Shown: one piece after another, positions 21,785-32,929 of the stretch
How the letters are laid out: each line of letters begins with the position of its first letter
Numbering within the stretch: the first letter of the stretch is position 1
Source of the DNA: Eulemur rufifrons
Lineage: Eukaryota; Chordata; Mammalia; Primates; Lemuridae
DNA: 64,000 bases
Assembly (NCBI RefSeq): GCF_041146395.1
Contig: NC_090990.1
Coordinates: forward strand, 42,418,001-42,482,000
Reading direction: 5' to 3'
The notes under the pieces: model-generated
Seen by the model: the letters and a program-made list of their open reading frames with translations, nothing else
The model's database searches: none
Told to the model about the DNA's origin: nothing
Made by a program: the position numbers and the translations under genes

Positions 21785-22050
21785 GAATAATAATAATAAT
21801 GATAATAAAGATGTTTCAGTCCGTATGATATGCCAAACACTGTTCAAGTGCTTTAATCCTTCCAACTTCGCCATAAGGCAGATACTATTAGCAGCACCAT
21901 TTCCAGAGATGGGCACCATAAACACTGCTGGGCAGCAGCAGAGTCAGGACTGGAACCCAGATGGTCTGACCCCACAGCCCTCCACACCTACTCACCACGG
22001 AGACACTCCACCTTCTTACCCTGGCCACGACACCGGGTCTGACTTCTACC
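21785..22050 (-). repeat. MIR SINE
   Basis: Starts in (AAT)n, then 'gccaaacactgttcaagtgc', 'ggcagatactattagcagca', 'gagtcaggactggaaccca'. The 3' boundary is uncertain. Confidence 0.8.
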
Positions 22051-22139
22051 TGGGACTTGTGAGCTGCTGCCAAGTGAGACCAAAACACAAGGCTACACCC
22101 AAACAGCACTTAGAACCAACAGAGGCAACGCTTTTCAAA

Positions 22140-22450
22140 TCCCTTTTGTAGACTGACTTTCTAGCAACTGTCCTTTTTAGTGATGTAATTACTTTGGTAT
22201 TTGGAAACCAGTAACAAATTAAGGGAGCTATGTAATCAACTGTTACATTAATTAGTCACCCTTTGTTGAAAGGCAAACATCCTGTTAAATGTGTGAGTTA
22301 ATAATGACTTCTGCATCAATTCTCAGTTTTGCACATTAGCAAAGGCTCAACGTCAGTCCCTGATGTGCAAACCTCTTTGTCTCTCCCGATAGCTATCTGA
22401 ACCAGGTCCAATCCTCTCTAGGCAGCTTCAAGTTCCAACAAAGGAGAGGC
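22140..22450. promoter_or_regulatory. Candidate conserved non-coding element (unproven)
   Basis: A repeat-free stretch with several homeodomain-type sites ('gatgtaattact', 'acattaattagtcac'), a SOX-like 'ccctttgttgaa', and 'aataatgacttctgcat'. Such a mix is typical of developmental enhancers, but this is inference from motif content only. Confidence 0.3.
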
Positions 22451-22514
22451 CTGGATTCTGGCAGAGCCATTGACACAAAAAGAAAGCTATAGATTCAGAT
22501 AAGCAATGCATGCT

Positions 22515-23010
22515 GTCTGTTTATTCATCCATCCATTCATCTTTCTACCCTTCACACATTGATTGGTCGTCTCCTGTACACCACACACTGTACTAGGCAC
22601 TGGGGTACAGAAATGAGAATAATAGCTGACATTCCATGAGCATGTTCTGTGTGCCAGGCATCTTTCTAGGGCACTACTTACTTAATCCCAACAACTCTGT
22701 GATATAGGCATTACAACTCTATTGAGATAGGCTTTATTACTATCAAGTTATCTTAGTTTACAGATGAGGAAACTGAGGCACAGAGAAGTTAATTACCTAC
22801 CCACAGCCACTAAGCTAGTATGTTGGTGGAGCAGAGACGTGAAGCCAGGCCATCTGGCTCCAGAGCCAGTGTTCAAAATCCCTAGGCCACGTCACCTACT
22901 ATTTCAGAGATGGCTCCTGCTCTCAATGAGGTCCCACGCTAGTGAGGCAATAGACGTGTAATCAATCAAATGCCAATTCAGTGCGATCTTTGCAGTGAGA
23001 GCAACATGTA
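22515..23010 (-). repeat. L2 3' end split by a MIR (both minus strand)
   Basis: L2: 22515-22605 ('cacactgtactaggcactgg') and again 22905-23010 ('tcctgctctcaatgaggtcc'). In between, 22606-22904 is a well-preserved MIR: 'gtgtgccaggcatctttcta', 'acagatgaggaaactgaggc', 'gagacgtgaagccaggccat'. Confidence 0.85.
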
Positions 23011-24204
23011 CATAGAAAAAGGTCGCCGGAGAATTTTCCCTTCCGGGATGCATGCTCTTCTCTCTTTCTCTCTCTTTGAGTCATCACAAACAATTACCGT
23101 ACACCTTGCTAACAGCAGAACCCAATCCACATTCTTTCAGTAACAAAGCTCAAATGATGTTAACATGGCTTGAAATAAGCTAAAACTCTTTAGAAGGGCT
23201 CTAGCAACCATCTTGCGGTGATGTTTTAAGGATATTATACTGAAATAGGCTACTCTACTGTCTTCATTATATTAATGCACTGTAATGATTCCATTCTGTA
23301 AATAGTGTTTGGAATTGACTGACATGATACCAAATTTGCACTTGCATGCATAATTCCAGTATTTTATTATTAAACCGAGCTCACAGATTGAGCACCAGGA
23401 TTTAAAACAAACAAAAAATCTATAATTACAGCATATGAATTTTTCTCATTGCCAGGGCCTGTTCAACTAGTTTCATTGAGAAGGCTTTTATTCTCCTCTC
23501 TTTTCATAGCTTTTCTTGCTTCCAGTGGAGGCCAATGACACCAAGTATAGGATATCACGAAGTTGCAAAGTTCAGGGGATTCTCTTTCTCCTGTTTTAAA
23601 TGGGGAAAAATGTTTTTCATCCCTTGAATAGTTCATTTATTCATGTAAATGGATTTCCAACTGCATATTCACATGTTTTAAGAGGCCAGAATATGCTTGG
23701 GGCCTCCTAGAAATTGTCGGCTCAGTAGCTTTCTGCCTGGTGCCAGGTTCAAGGAAGCTGAAAATGACCAAGACAAGGAATAAAGCAGCTCTCTCCTCAA
23801 AATGGGGGAGCGGGGCAAATTGAGGTGTTGAAGGCCACCGCAATTATAACCGGGTCTCGGAAATCTGCACGCCCAGGCCTTTCCAGAGAAAATGGACAAA
23901 ATGGGGCTATTTTAACTTGCTCTTCCGGCTCTGGCTAATGCTGAATCCCCGGGTGCTAACAGCTGGACGTGCACATTATCTGGTAAATGAGACGCACCGT
24001 GCACAGGAAAGAGGGGTCGGCTGGAGGGGGTGGCGGTTAGAAGCCAAACACAGGGACGTGTGGGAAGGGAAGGTGTCACTCTGGTGAGGGGGCAGACGAG
24101 ACGGCCCTCCAACCCCTACGTGCCAGTGCAGATGCACCCTCCTCAGGCCCAATCCTGGCCGAGGCAGCAGCAGGCTCAGGCCCCAGGACCCGGATCCAAA
24201 CCCA
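23011..24204. other. Unique intron; 23140-23420 a weak regulatory candidate
   Basis: No repeat is recognised apart from a CT-rich tract near 23055-23075. Positions 23140-23420 are AT-rich and complex ('tgttaacatggcttgaaata', 'tgcatgcataattccagtat'), resembling conserved intronic DNA. Positions 23790-24200 are GC-richer with overlapping frames of 60-93 codons, none supported. Confidence 0.35.
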
Positions 24205-24400
24205 GGCTGGGTTTGGAGCTCACCAATTAGCTGTTTATCTGACCCCAGGCAAGTCACTTAACCTGCTTGAGCTTTGGTTTTCTGATTTTGAAAGTAGAGC
24301 TAATTATACACTGTGGGTGTGAGGTTTACACGAGAACATACTTGGCAAATTACCTACAGCAGATCCTGGCAGAACAACGGGAGCAAAGGCCCCAAGAGGG
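24205..24400 (+). repeat. MIR SINE, diverged
   Basis: 'tgaccccaggcaagtcactt' and 'aacctgcttgagctttggtt' mark the MIR core. Confidence 0.8.
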
Positions 24401-24469
24401 GTCTGAAGGTGTGTGTCGTGTGTGGGGGTGCAGAGGCAGAGGACTTTTGAGAAGCTGAAGGAAGGCCGG

Positions 24470-24800
24470 CCACGCTGGGGAGGAGAGAGTGGGATAAGGT
24501 GACACAGGGAAGCAGACAGATGCCAGGTCAAGTGCTTTGATCTTAGCCTAAGAGCAAAAGGAGCCACCAAAGTAGAAGAGAAGAGAAATATGTTCCATGT
24601 AATATTTTAAGGAGATCACCGTGGCTTGATTCTGCAGAATGGATTGAAATGGGTCCAGAACAGCTGCAGTCGGGAGCTAGCCAAGCAGGAGGCCCTGCAG
24701 CAGCTCAAGGGTGCGATGATGGGAGCTTAGATGACAGCGATGGCAGCTGAGATGAGGAAAGGTGTATGGGCCTGAGAGAGAGGTAAGACGGACCTCTCAC
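24470..24800 (-). repeat. L2 LINE body
   Basis: 'ttaaggagatcaccgtggct', 'cgggagctagccaagcagga' and 'gatgacagcgatggcagctg' fit reverse L2 body. Confidence 0.55.
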
Positions 24801-26212
24801 AGTCAGGCAAGGAGAGAGATCAAGTGTCTGGCCCGGGCTAATGGATGAATTGTAGTTCTCGAGACAAGGGGCCCTGGAGGGTCCTGGGCCTCATCCACTG
24901 CATGGCAGTAGCCATCACGGAAGTGAGAAGCCAAGAATGTCCTGAATACACATTGTGCGGTCTGCAGACCGGTACTGACTTGCAGACTGGTACTGACCTG
25001 TGACAAGACATGGAGGAGAACAGCCGTTTAGAAACTTCTATGGCAGTTGTGCTGCCGCATCCCAGTGTGTGATCGGGGGCCTGTCTCACTGCACAGGACA
25101 CAGATGAGCTTGGTGACTGTCGAACTCACATGGCAAGTCACGTGGGGCCCACAGCAGGCATTGTGGGACCACGTCTTGGTCCTCGATGGATTGGAAAAGA
25201 AAATTACTAGTCCTTCATCACAGATCGTTTAAAGAGGAATACTACTATAACCCATACCAGACAATTTAAATTTTTTCAATTAACTTTTGCTGATTTTTAA
25301 AGTGGGTTGACATTAAGAGAAGGTATTCTGGGAATTAGGGCAGGGAGGGCTTAAATTGGCTTAGGTCATGGCCTATTGTTTTAATCTATGCTCTGTGGCT
25401 GGGGGAAGCTGTATATTTCTGGGGAACTGTGTATTTTGGGCTTTAATTTATGGAAAGGACTACTTGACAAGAACCGAGAGAACGTGTTGCCCACTTAGTG
25501 CGCCAATAAGACGGGGCTGGTGATGGCTGCACCGAGACAACCTGGACTCAATGGCATTTGGTTGAGACAGCAGTTAGGAAAGGAGAGGAGGAGAGGATTG
25601 AGACGATGAGATCATGAACACATGTTACAGAAATAGCCGGATGGGGCCAGGGAGTGGGCAATCTGGGCTGACCATAACCAGAGAGTGAATCCTGCCAAGA
25701 GGTATGGGCTGGGACTTTGGGACGCCAGGTCTGAGAGACGACTGGGGCCCACCTTTCTGCCCTAAACTGCTTCACTGCCTGCCGCATAAAATCTGTCCTT
25801 GAGTCCTAAGCCCTTTCTCCCAGGGGCTGTCTCTAGGTCAAGTACCCTTGCAATAAACGCCAACATTTGTGCACACATGAAAATGATCACAGCTATGCAG
25901 AGATGGAGGGGAACCCTGGGGTGGGGGTATGTGTGCAAGATCTCCACCTAACTCATCAATTTTGCTTTAAACCATCAACATATTTGGGGTCTTTGTAGGC
26001 AAATCTGGATATTTTACAAATCCTTTTCCTTCTATCCAGTATACAACAAATACCCTAACTGATACAAAATACCTCTATGGCAAGAACATGCTGGGATTGG
26101 GGTGAGATGGTGTGGATTAATTGGACCCTGGAGCGAACAGGGGAAAATGCATTTTTCAAAAAAAGCAAACCTCAAAGAGCCTGGAAAAGAACAAAGCCCT
26201 TTCAAGTGCTTC
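24801..26212. other. Unassigned intron
   Basis: A local repeat 'gacttgcagactggtactgac' occurs in part twice near 24965-25000. A weak reverse L2 look is present at 25540-25650. No exon or RNA gene is recognised. Confidence 0.35.
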
Positions 26213-26244
<32 letters not shown>

Positions 26245-26251
26245 TGTGTGT
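26213..26251 (+). repeat. (TG)n microsatellite with one TA interruption
   Basis: About 39 bp of TG with a single TA at about 26237. Frames reading poly Val-Cys across it are artefacts. Confidence 0.97.
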
Positions 26252-26714
26252 TTTCCATCCCCCTGTTGTTTGCTGCTCCAAGGAAAGGTGGGAGTAGCCA
26301 CAGTCCCCCTCAGTAGGTGCCTGTCACATTGTGTTATTATAATTCTATATTTCAATTAAAGCAATGTAGCCAATTTAAAAGTTCTACCATGAGCCATTCA
26401 CAATACAGAGATCTAAGGATTCAACTCACACATTTTAATACCCCAGTTTCTTCCTTTATTCTCATTTTCATGTAAATCAGGTTGAACACTGTCTTTTTTC
26501 TTTTTCCTCTAATCTAACCCTCAAAATATAATGCCAATTAAACAGTCTGTACAAAGACAGCCTCCAGAACCCAGGATGATTTTGCTCTGCCACTTTGATT
26601 TTCCTTAAAGTTTCCTTTTTTTAAATTTCCTTTTCCTTTTCTATTTTCATGTTCTAATTTTATGAGTGATGTGGTTCTCTTCTAGGACATACATGGAGTT
26701 TGGAGTGAAGCATG
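26252..26714. other. Unassigned T-rich intron
   Basis: T-rich, with 'tttttctttttcctctaatc' and several ttcctttt runs at 26600-26650. No family is identified. Confidence 0.35.
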
Positions 26715-26970
26715 CCCAGGTCCTCTTCCTACTCCTCCTTTTTGTCTGGTCTGGGGAGAAGAGCATGAAGGTGGAACTGGGAACCCAGAGACTGAACTCA
26801 GCCTCAGATGCTTCCTGTATCTGGGGTGGCCCCAGGCAGATCTTTTAACCTCTGTGAGCCTCAGGATCCTGATCTGTCAAATGCAAGGACTAAAACCTAC
26901 TTTGCTGGATTGTCATGTCTTATGAGGCCCCTAGTAAGTGCTCAATTCCTAGTAGTTTCTTTCTTCTTCT
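26715..26970 (+). repeat. MIR SINE
   Basis: 'cagatcttttaacctctgtg', 'agcctcaggatcctgatctg', 'cccctagtaagtgctcaatt'. Confidence 0.75.
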
Positions 26971-27814
26971 GTTAGGTGACAATAATCACACTGGGTTAAC
27001 CTTTTCTAAAATAGAAAGAAGATTTTAAATGGCACATAGAGCTCCTGCTATTTTATTTGATGTTTTGAAATCTCTCTTCCTGTTCATTTATTCCCCTAAT
27101 GTCCATACACCGCCCCCTCCCCACCGTATTATCTCTTTGCACTGCATGTTTGGGGAGAATTTTTAGTTCCTTTAATCTCAACAAGACACAGGCTCATTAA
27201 GTCCATCTCTGCACAGGGGGTGGGAGGAGTGGGTGGTCTGTTTGCCCAATTTAAATGCTTCATCGCAAATTTTAGGTCATTTTCCAAGTTCGGCGGGGTG
27301 CACAGCTCTTTTATAAACAATGAGCATAACCCATCTTTTGATGGATGTGGGTCCAGGTCAGTCCCAAAGGGATCCAGTTGATAACGTGGAGCTTCCTCTC
27401 TGTTTCTTGTCTAACCAGGGCCATGCAGGATTGGAAATCATAAAAAATTTAAATTTTCTCTCATATATGATAAGCCCTTCAAAGATATAAAAATGCCTGT
27501 CATTCAGTGTCAGCTTTGGGTATATATTGTTTTCCTATTTCTTTTTGAATTCTAATGTATGGTCCTTGTAAACAATGACTTCATGATAACCTCTCCAATC
27601 AAGACTATAGGATAAAAATACAAACTGTCACAGCACAATAACTTATCCCCAAATGAACCTATTAGTAGCCTCACAGCAAAAGACTCTGAAGACTCACCAA
27701 GGGAGCAGTTATTTGTTAAATTCAATAAGTAGACATAACTAACCCAAATGAATTTTTATAAGCCAATTCCAGGCATATTTCATGACTAGCGCCTTATCCA
27801 CCTGCACTCAGCTG
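26971..27814. other. Unassigned AT-rich intron
   Basis: About 0.84 kb without recognisable repeats or exons. AT-rich with scattered 'aaatttaaattttc'-type runs. Confidence 0.4.
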
Positions 27815-28075
27815 TTTGGAACACTCTTTCTCTACCCTGAGATCTCACCTGTCACACCCTTCCCCGCAGCCCTAACTAGGTGGGCTTCCTCCTACCCACC
27901 CCCCCACACCACTGTTCTCTGCATTGCCCACCACTCATCACTCTTTTAACCCTTTATTTCATGTCCTATCTCCTTCGCTCAAATGTAAACTCCTTTAGGG
28001 CAGGGCATTGTCTTGCTCAAGACTGCATTCCCGATGTCTAGCCCAGTGCTCAGCACAGAATAGAACTCCTTAAGT
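27815..28075 (+). repeat. L2 LINE 3' region
   Basis: 'gctgtttggaacactctttc', 'aaatgtaaactcctttaggg', 'cagggcattgtcttgctcaa', 'agcccagtgctcagcacaga'. Confidence 0.9.
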
Positions 28076-28084
28076 CCAGTCTGA

Positions 28085-28270
28085 GGGTCAAGAGAGTGGA
28101 CCATGGTGTCAGACTGCTTGGTCCTGACTCTTGGCTTCACCAACTGCTGTTTGGCTGAAGTGAGGCAAGCTATTTAAGCTCCTACAGTGTCTTCAACTGT
28201 AAAAGACAGATAACAATAGCACCGTCCTCAATGTGATGCTGGGAGGACTAAATATGATGACTCATGTTTG
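28085..28270 (+). repeat. MIR SINE, diverged
   Basis: 'tgtcagactgcttggtcctg', 'gaggcaagctatttaagctc', 'gtcttcaactgtaaaagaca'. Confidence 0.75.
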
Positions 28271-28929
28271 GCTTCAGTATAATGGCTTGTCACATCCTGA
28301 CTCCTGCCCCCCTGACTGGTCATGGCCACACAGATTGTACCATGGCTGGTACTGGCAATCACATGGGATTTGTCTCAGCTCATCTTTGATGTACTGTCAC
28401 TCTGAATATAATCTCTGGCTACCTCTGTTTTTTTGGCTTAGTCACTGGGACTTCTATCCTGCGTATGGCCATTTGGATTTGGTGTCTATATCTGACATTT
28501 GAATTTGGCTCTTCTTGATGGATTGAAATTGGCCACCCCCTTTTCTTTGCCCCACTGCTTCTAGGGGACCTCTTCTAAAAAGCAAGTACCCAGCCAGACC
28601 CAGACCTCTCATCCTGGGTCTAGCCGCCAAGGGCCTGCTAACCTCTGAACTCCAACTTTGACTTTTTTTGCCATCTCTTCCTCTGGTGAATGTTGGGGTT
28701 CTACCATGCCCTGTGCCTGGCACCCAAGTTATGACATGGGTTCCCAAGAATCTTCCCCATTTCATGCATACAGCTCTGTTAAGAGAAGTGCATGGTAGAC
28801 CCTTTGAGTAACCTCTTGGTCTGACCACCTGGAAAACAAACACAATTCTCTTCCAGGATGGCTGAACTTTTCCCAACAGTCTGTTATGGATGGAACTTGG
28901 AGTATGAGTTAAGAAAGGAAGGAAGAGAA
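28271..28929. other. Unassigned intron with a 166-codon minus-strand frame
   Basis: The frame at 28454-28954 is basic and low in structure, and I recognise no domain. Its coordinates run into the MIR at 28930. I treat it as chance or an unrecognised old repeat. Confidence 0.4.
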
Positions 28930-29220
28930 GCAGCTTTGCAGTGTGAGGACTCAAGGTATGCTGTAGTAACTTTGCTTTTTTCTCATCATCGCAATTGTTA
29001 TCACAATTTTATGAACACATATATTTTATACAAACTAGGTAATATTCTGAGCAATTCCCACGTGCCTGCCTTGTGCACCCATGGGCACTGTCTACCCAAC
29101 CCCTCTCACAGCAACCCTATGAGGGTGGCACTATTCTTTTTCCGATGTTCCTGATGAGGATAGGAAAAAAGTACCTGGCACATAACAGGTGTTCCTAACT
29201 ATTCGTTGAATGATTATATA
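28930..29220 (-). repeat. MIR SINE, diverged
   Basis: 'aaccctatgagggtggcact' and 'gttcctgatgaggatagg', with a following 'gcacataacaggtgttccta' that may belong to a second piece. Confidence 0.65.
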
Positions 29221-29769
29221 AATCTTAGCCCATTAAATGGTTTCTAAGCACAATCTACTGTGCTTCTGAAATCAATAACCCCTGGTGTCATTTAAATGCT
29301 CACAAGGCTTCAAATCTTAGATGGATCAATGCATGTTACCTCCCAGGGAGGCAGAAATTTACCACTTTCCTTATCAGAGAGGCCATGGGGACAGGACAAG
29401 GCTGAGATCACAAAAGGCACTCTGTGACACAGGAAACATGACTAGATCAACCTCGAGATTAGTTTGCACATCTACACTTTACGTTAATGAGCTATAAGCA
29501 AGATGGCCACATGTGTCTGCTCATCCATCACATGTTTATAGAGCATCTGTTCTGTCCAAGGGTCTGCTCTGCTACACATCAAAAGATGAACAAGACCAGC
29601 CTCTGCCACCATTTCCAAACAAAAACTAGGCCACATATTCAAGAGTAGTGAGTGTTCCAATGGGAAAAAAAAATTCTAAATTCAGGCTCATCTTGGAGAA
29701 TTGGAGCCCTGTTACCCTCAGAGCTGGCTATAACCTACTTTTATGTACACTGCTGTTCTGACAGCAACT
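29221..29769. other. Unassigned intron with a short L2 piece
   Basis: Positions 29505-29625 resemble reverse L2 ('acatgtttatagagcatctg', 'aacaagaccagcctctgcca'). The rest is unassigned. Confidence 0.5.
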
Positions 29770-29935
29770 ACAAACTGTTTTCAGATCTGCCACAAATTGG
29801 GGTTTGTCACTTTGGGCTTAACTCTTTCATCTCTGCTGGCCTCAGTTTCCTTTTGTTTAAATTAAGGAGTTGAATTCATTCAGTGACAGCAAGGTTCCTT
29901 CTAGTTCTGAAATTCTATAATGTTGCAGTGTTTAC
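29770..29935 (+). repeat. MIR-family SINE
   Basis: 'tgctggcctcagtttccttt' then 'aaggttccttctagttctga' and 'aattctata', the tail typical of this MIR type. Confidence 0.75.
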
Positions 29936-29954
29936 AACTATAGGGAAAAGAAAA

Positions 29955-30560
29955 ATTTCATTCATTCACTCAAAATATTTATTGAGCACTACTTATATTC
30001 CAGGAATGGGGCCAGGGAATGCAGATATAAATGGTGATGATACACAGTTCCTATCCTCAGCTTAATAAAGGTGAGTGAGCAATCTGCCGTGAGGCATACG
30101 GTAATAGGAACTACAGCAATTACTTATATCTATTGAGTGCTTACTATGAACTAAGCACTTTATGGGCATTATTTCATTTTCACTTCAGAATAACCCTATG
30201 CTATAGGCACTATAATTATGCCACTTAGGGATGACAAAGCTGAGATCTAAAGAGATCAATCAACTTGCCTGAAATTAGAAAGTTGGGACTCAAACCCAGA
30301 GCCTGCCTAACTCTAGCACCATGGTCTTGATTACTACACTATACTCCAGTCTTGATGAATGGACAGAAATACATATAACAGAGAATAACAAAAGTGGAGT
30401 GCAGATAAAGGGCTTGGGGGAGGGAAGACTACTTATTGGGGCTAGAGCCATGGAGGGTTTCTGGAAGAGGAGCCGTCTGAGTCAGGCCTGCAGGATGGGT
30501 GGGGGGAGATGGGAAGAAATGCAATTGTCAACAAGAGGAAGGAAAGGCTAACACACCTGT
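29955..30560 (-). repeat. L2 split by a MIR (both minus strand)
   Basis: L2 3' end at 29955-30075 ('aaaatatttattgagcacta', 'tacacagttcctatcctcag'). MIR at 30105-30345 ('attgagtgcttactatgaac', 'gtcccaac'-type head 'gttgggactcaaacccagag'). L2 body resumes at 30346-30560 ('ccatggagggtttctggaag'). Confidence 0.8.
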
Positions 30561-30631
30561 ACCCTGAGCCCCTCCTGAGCTGATGGACATAGTCCTTATT
30601 ATACCATCAGGGGTGGGACATACCCACCCAC

Positions 30632-30656
30632 AAAAAAAAAAAAAAAAAAAAAAAAA
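30632..30656 (+). repeat. A25 homopolymer
   Basis: Twenty-five consecutive A after 'cacccac'; no parent element recognised. Confidence 0.95.
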
Positions 30657-30689
30657 GGTACCACCTGTCTCACCTACATCAGTTTCTAC

Positions 30690-31075
30690 CTGTGAGCACA
30701 GGCACCTGGTAGCACTTGTCCACCTGCCATGCCCTTCTTTCCAATCTTGTCATTCATGCCTTCTTCTGGAATTTAAGTCTGAGCTTAAGTGTCCCCTTGT
30801 TAGAGATACCTTCCCTGACCCATCCTATCTAATTTTGCTGTCCCTCCAGGTCACACGGTATCATATTGCCCTGAATTAAAAAAGTTCACAGAACTTATCA
30901 GTATCTGAAATTATTTATCTACATGGTTATTGCCTGACTCTTCCAATATATTAGAAGGTAATAAGGGTTGTGGCCTTGTCTGTCTTGTTCACTCAGTGCT
31001 GAATCCTTCAGTGCTGAATCCTTCAGTGCTTATTATAGGTGATCAATAAATAGTCACTGAATAGATAAAGGACTC
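30690..31075 (+). repeat. L2 LINE 3' region
   Basis: 'cttgttagagataccttccc', 'tgaccc', 'atattagaaggtaataaggg', 'ttgtggccttgtctgtcttg', 'aaatagtcactgaatagata'. Confidence 0.9.
30993..31030 (+). repeat. 15-bp tandem repeat, 2.5 copies, inside L2
   Basis: Unit tcagtgctgaatcct at 30993-31007 and 31008-31022, and 8 further bases. It expands the L2 sequence just before its terminus. Confidence 0.95.
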
Positions 31076-31104
31076 AATAATCTCTGCCCTGAATCTAGGC
31101 TGCC

Positions 31105-31310
31105 TTTGTGGTGAGGCAGGGTTAGGTGGTGAGTAGTCAAAACCTTAAATTCTGTTCCAGGCTCTGAAATGCTCTACACGTGTAACCTCTACCTCTGAAA
31201 CCTTAGTTTCAACATCTGCCAAATAAGAATAATAATATTCCCATTAAACACTTACGGATATATTAAAAATATCTGACATATAAAAGTGTGCAATGTCATT
31301 ATGAAATTAT
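31105..31310 (+). repeat. MIR SINE
   Basis: 'taacctctacctctgaaacc', 'ttagtttcaacatctgccaa', 'ataagaataataatattccc'. Confidence 0.75.
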
Positions 31311-31974
31311 GGCTGTCATACATTCTTTTACTCTAGGGTTTAGAGAAAGGAAAGAAACGTGGAAAGAAAAAGTGCCTGTTTAATTTCAATATTCCTTTAT
31401 GTCTGTCTAGAAGTTTGCTTCTAATCTAGGAGACTAAGAGTAGAGAATAGCCCCAGGGATCTGTGTTCAGACTGAGAGTCAGAGACATACTTTAGATTAA
31501 ATGCTGTGGTTACCCCCACTGTGAATCTGCTGGGCAAACCACCTTGAGGTCAGTGCACAAGGCAGCTTATTGTGGTCTCCATTAATCTCCATGAAGGTCT
31601 TCTGTTCCAGCCCAGCGGGTGAATCATCACTAAGATGGGGTGGTCCAATCCCTGATCCAGTGGACCCGTATGCTGTCTTCTACGTGAGAAATCCACCTGG
31701 ATTTTCAAAGAGCAATTATGAATGAAGTTGCCAAGCAGAGGTAGAGGGCAAGCTGAAAATGTCTCTTTCTCCTAGGAGGCTTATGTGATCTTTCAAGCTT
31801 CTTATAAGCTCAAGGGACCAGTCAATACAGGAAGGCTCTTGAGTAACAGTTTCTTTGCACATGAGCTCTTAGGCCAGCTATACACCAAATGTTTTATAGC
31901 AATATATATTACCCAAAGAAGTCTAATTGGATTAATGTTAGAAGACATACAAACAGTATCAACAATTTCATTTT
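31311..31974. other. Unassigned intron
   Basis: About 0.66 kb with no recognisable repeat or exon. Confidence 0.35.
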
Positions 31975-32240
31975 TTGTTCATTCATTTAGACAATTAGCA
32001 AACACTAGCTCAGTACCAACAATGGGCTAGGTAGCATGCTAGACAGTAGGGGTACAAAGATGAAAGAAATGGTTCCTGAGTTCAAGAAAACCACATTCTA
32101 GAAATGATGACAAATACATGTGCAGGCAATTATAATACAATTCTAAATGAATGCTTGAGACATAAACATGAAGCACTAGCTAGTGGAAGGACAGCAGTGG
32201 CAAACATAGGCATGAGGAATGTACCACTGTGAGAGCAAGG
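31975..32240 (-). repeat. L2 LINE 3' end
   Basis: 'gttcattcatttagacaatt', 'gggctaggtagcatgctaga', 'cagtaggggtacaaagatga', 'ggttcctgagttcaagaaa'. Confidence 0.8.
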
Positions 32241-32264
32241 GGGAGAAAGAAGGAAAGGGCTAGA

Positions 32265-32921
32265 CTCACGCCCCCAGGCCACAGACCGCACAGTAGAGGT
32301 GAGTGATGGGTGAAGGAGAGAAGTTTCATCTGTATTTACAGCTGCTCCCCATCGCTTGCATCACCTCCTGAGCTCTGTCTCTTGGCAGATCAGGAGCAGC
32401 ATTAGATCCTCATAGGAGTGTAATCTCCATTATAAACTACACAGGCGAGGGATCTAGGTTGCACGCTCCTTGTGAGAATCTAATGCCTGATGATCCGAGG
32501 TGGAGCGGAGGTGGTGATGATGCTAGTGCTGGGGAGCAGCTGCAAATAGAGATTATCATTTGCAGAGAAGTTTGACTGCACAGAGACCATAATAAATCAA
32601 TTGCTTGCAGACTTATATGAAAACCCTATCAGTGAGTGGCAAGTGACAATTAAGCTGCAGCTGGTGGCAGGCTTTATAGTGGCACCCCTAGATGGGACTA
32701 TCTAGTTGCAGGAAAACAAGCTTAGGGCGCCCACTGATTCTGCATTATGGTGAGCTGTATAATTATTTCATTATCTATTACAATGTAATACTAATAGAAA
32801 TAAAGTACACCATAAATGCAATACACTTGAATCATCCTCAAACCACTCCCCCTCCCCCAGTCCATGGAAAAATTGTCTTCCATGAAATGGGGCCCTGGTG
32901 CCAAAAAGGTTCGGGATTGCT
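32265..32921 (+). mobile_element. Non-autonomous hAT-type DNA transposon with internal hairpin
   Basis: About 660 bp of a repeat I recognise from primate genomes: 'gcttgcagacttatatgaaaa', 'gagtggcaagtgacaattaa', 'tggtggcaggctttatagtg', and the end 'cagtccatggaaaaattgtc' to 'tgccaaaaaggttcgggatt'. Likely 8-bp target duplicates (gggctaga at 32257-32264, ggcctaga at 32922-32929) fit hAT elements. Arms at 32399-32423 and 32459-32486 are inverted copies of each other. No transposase ORF remains. The strand is arbitrary; the subfamily is not named with confidence. Confidence 0.75.
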
Positions 32922-32929
32922 GGCCTAGA

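Noticed and set aside
26213..26251. Frames with Val-Cys repeats across the TG tract
   Set aside because: They are translations of a dinucleotide repeat.
28454..28954. 166-codon minus-strand frame as an extra DAB1 exon or nested gene
   Set aside because: No DAB1 similarity, and no acceptor/donor pair framing it was seen.
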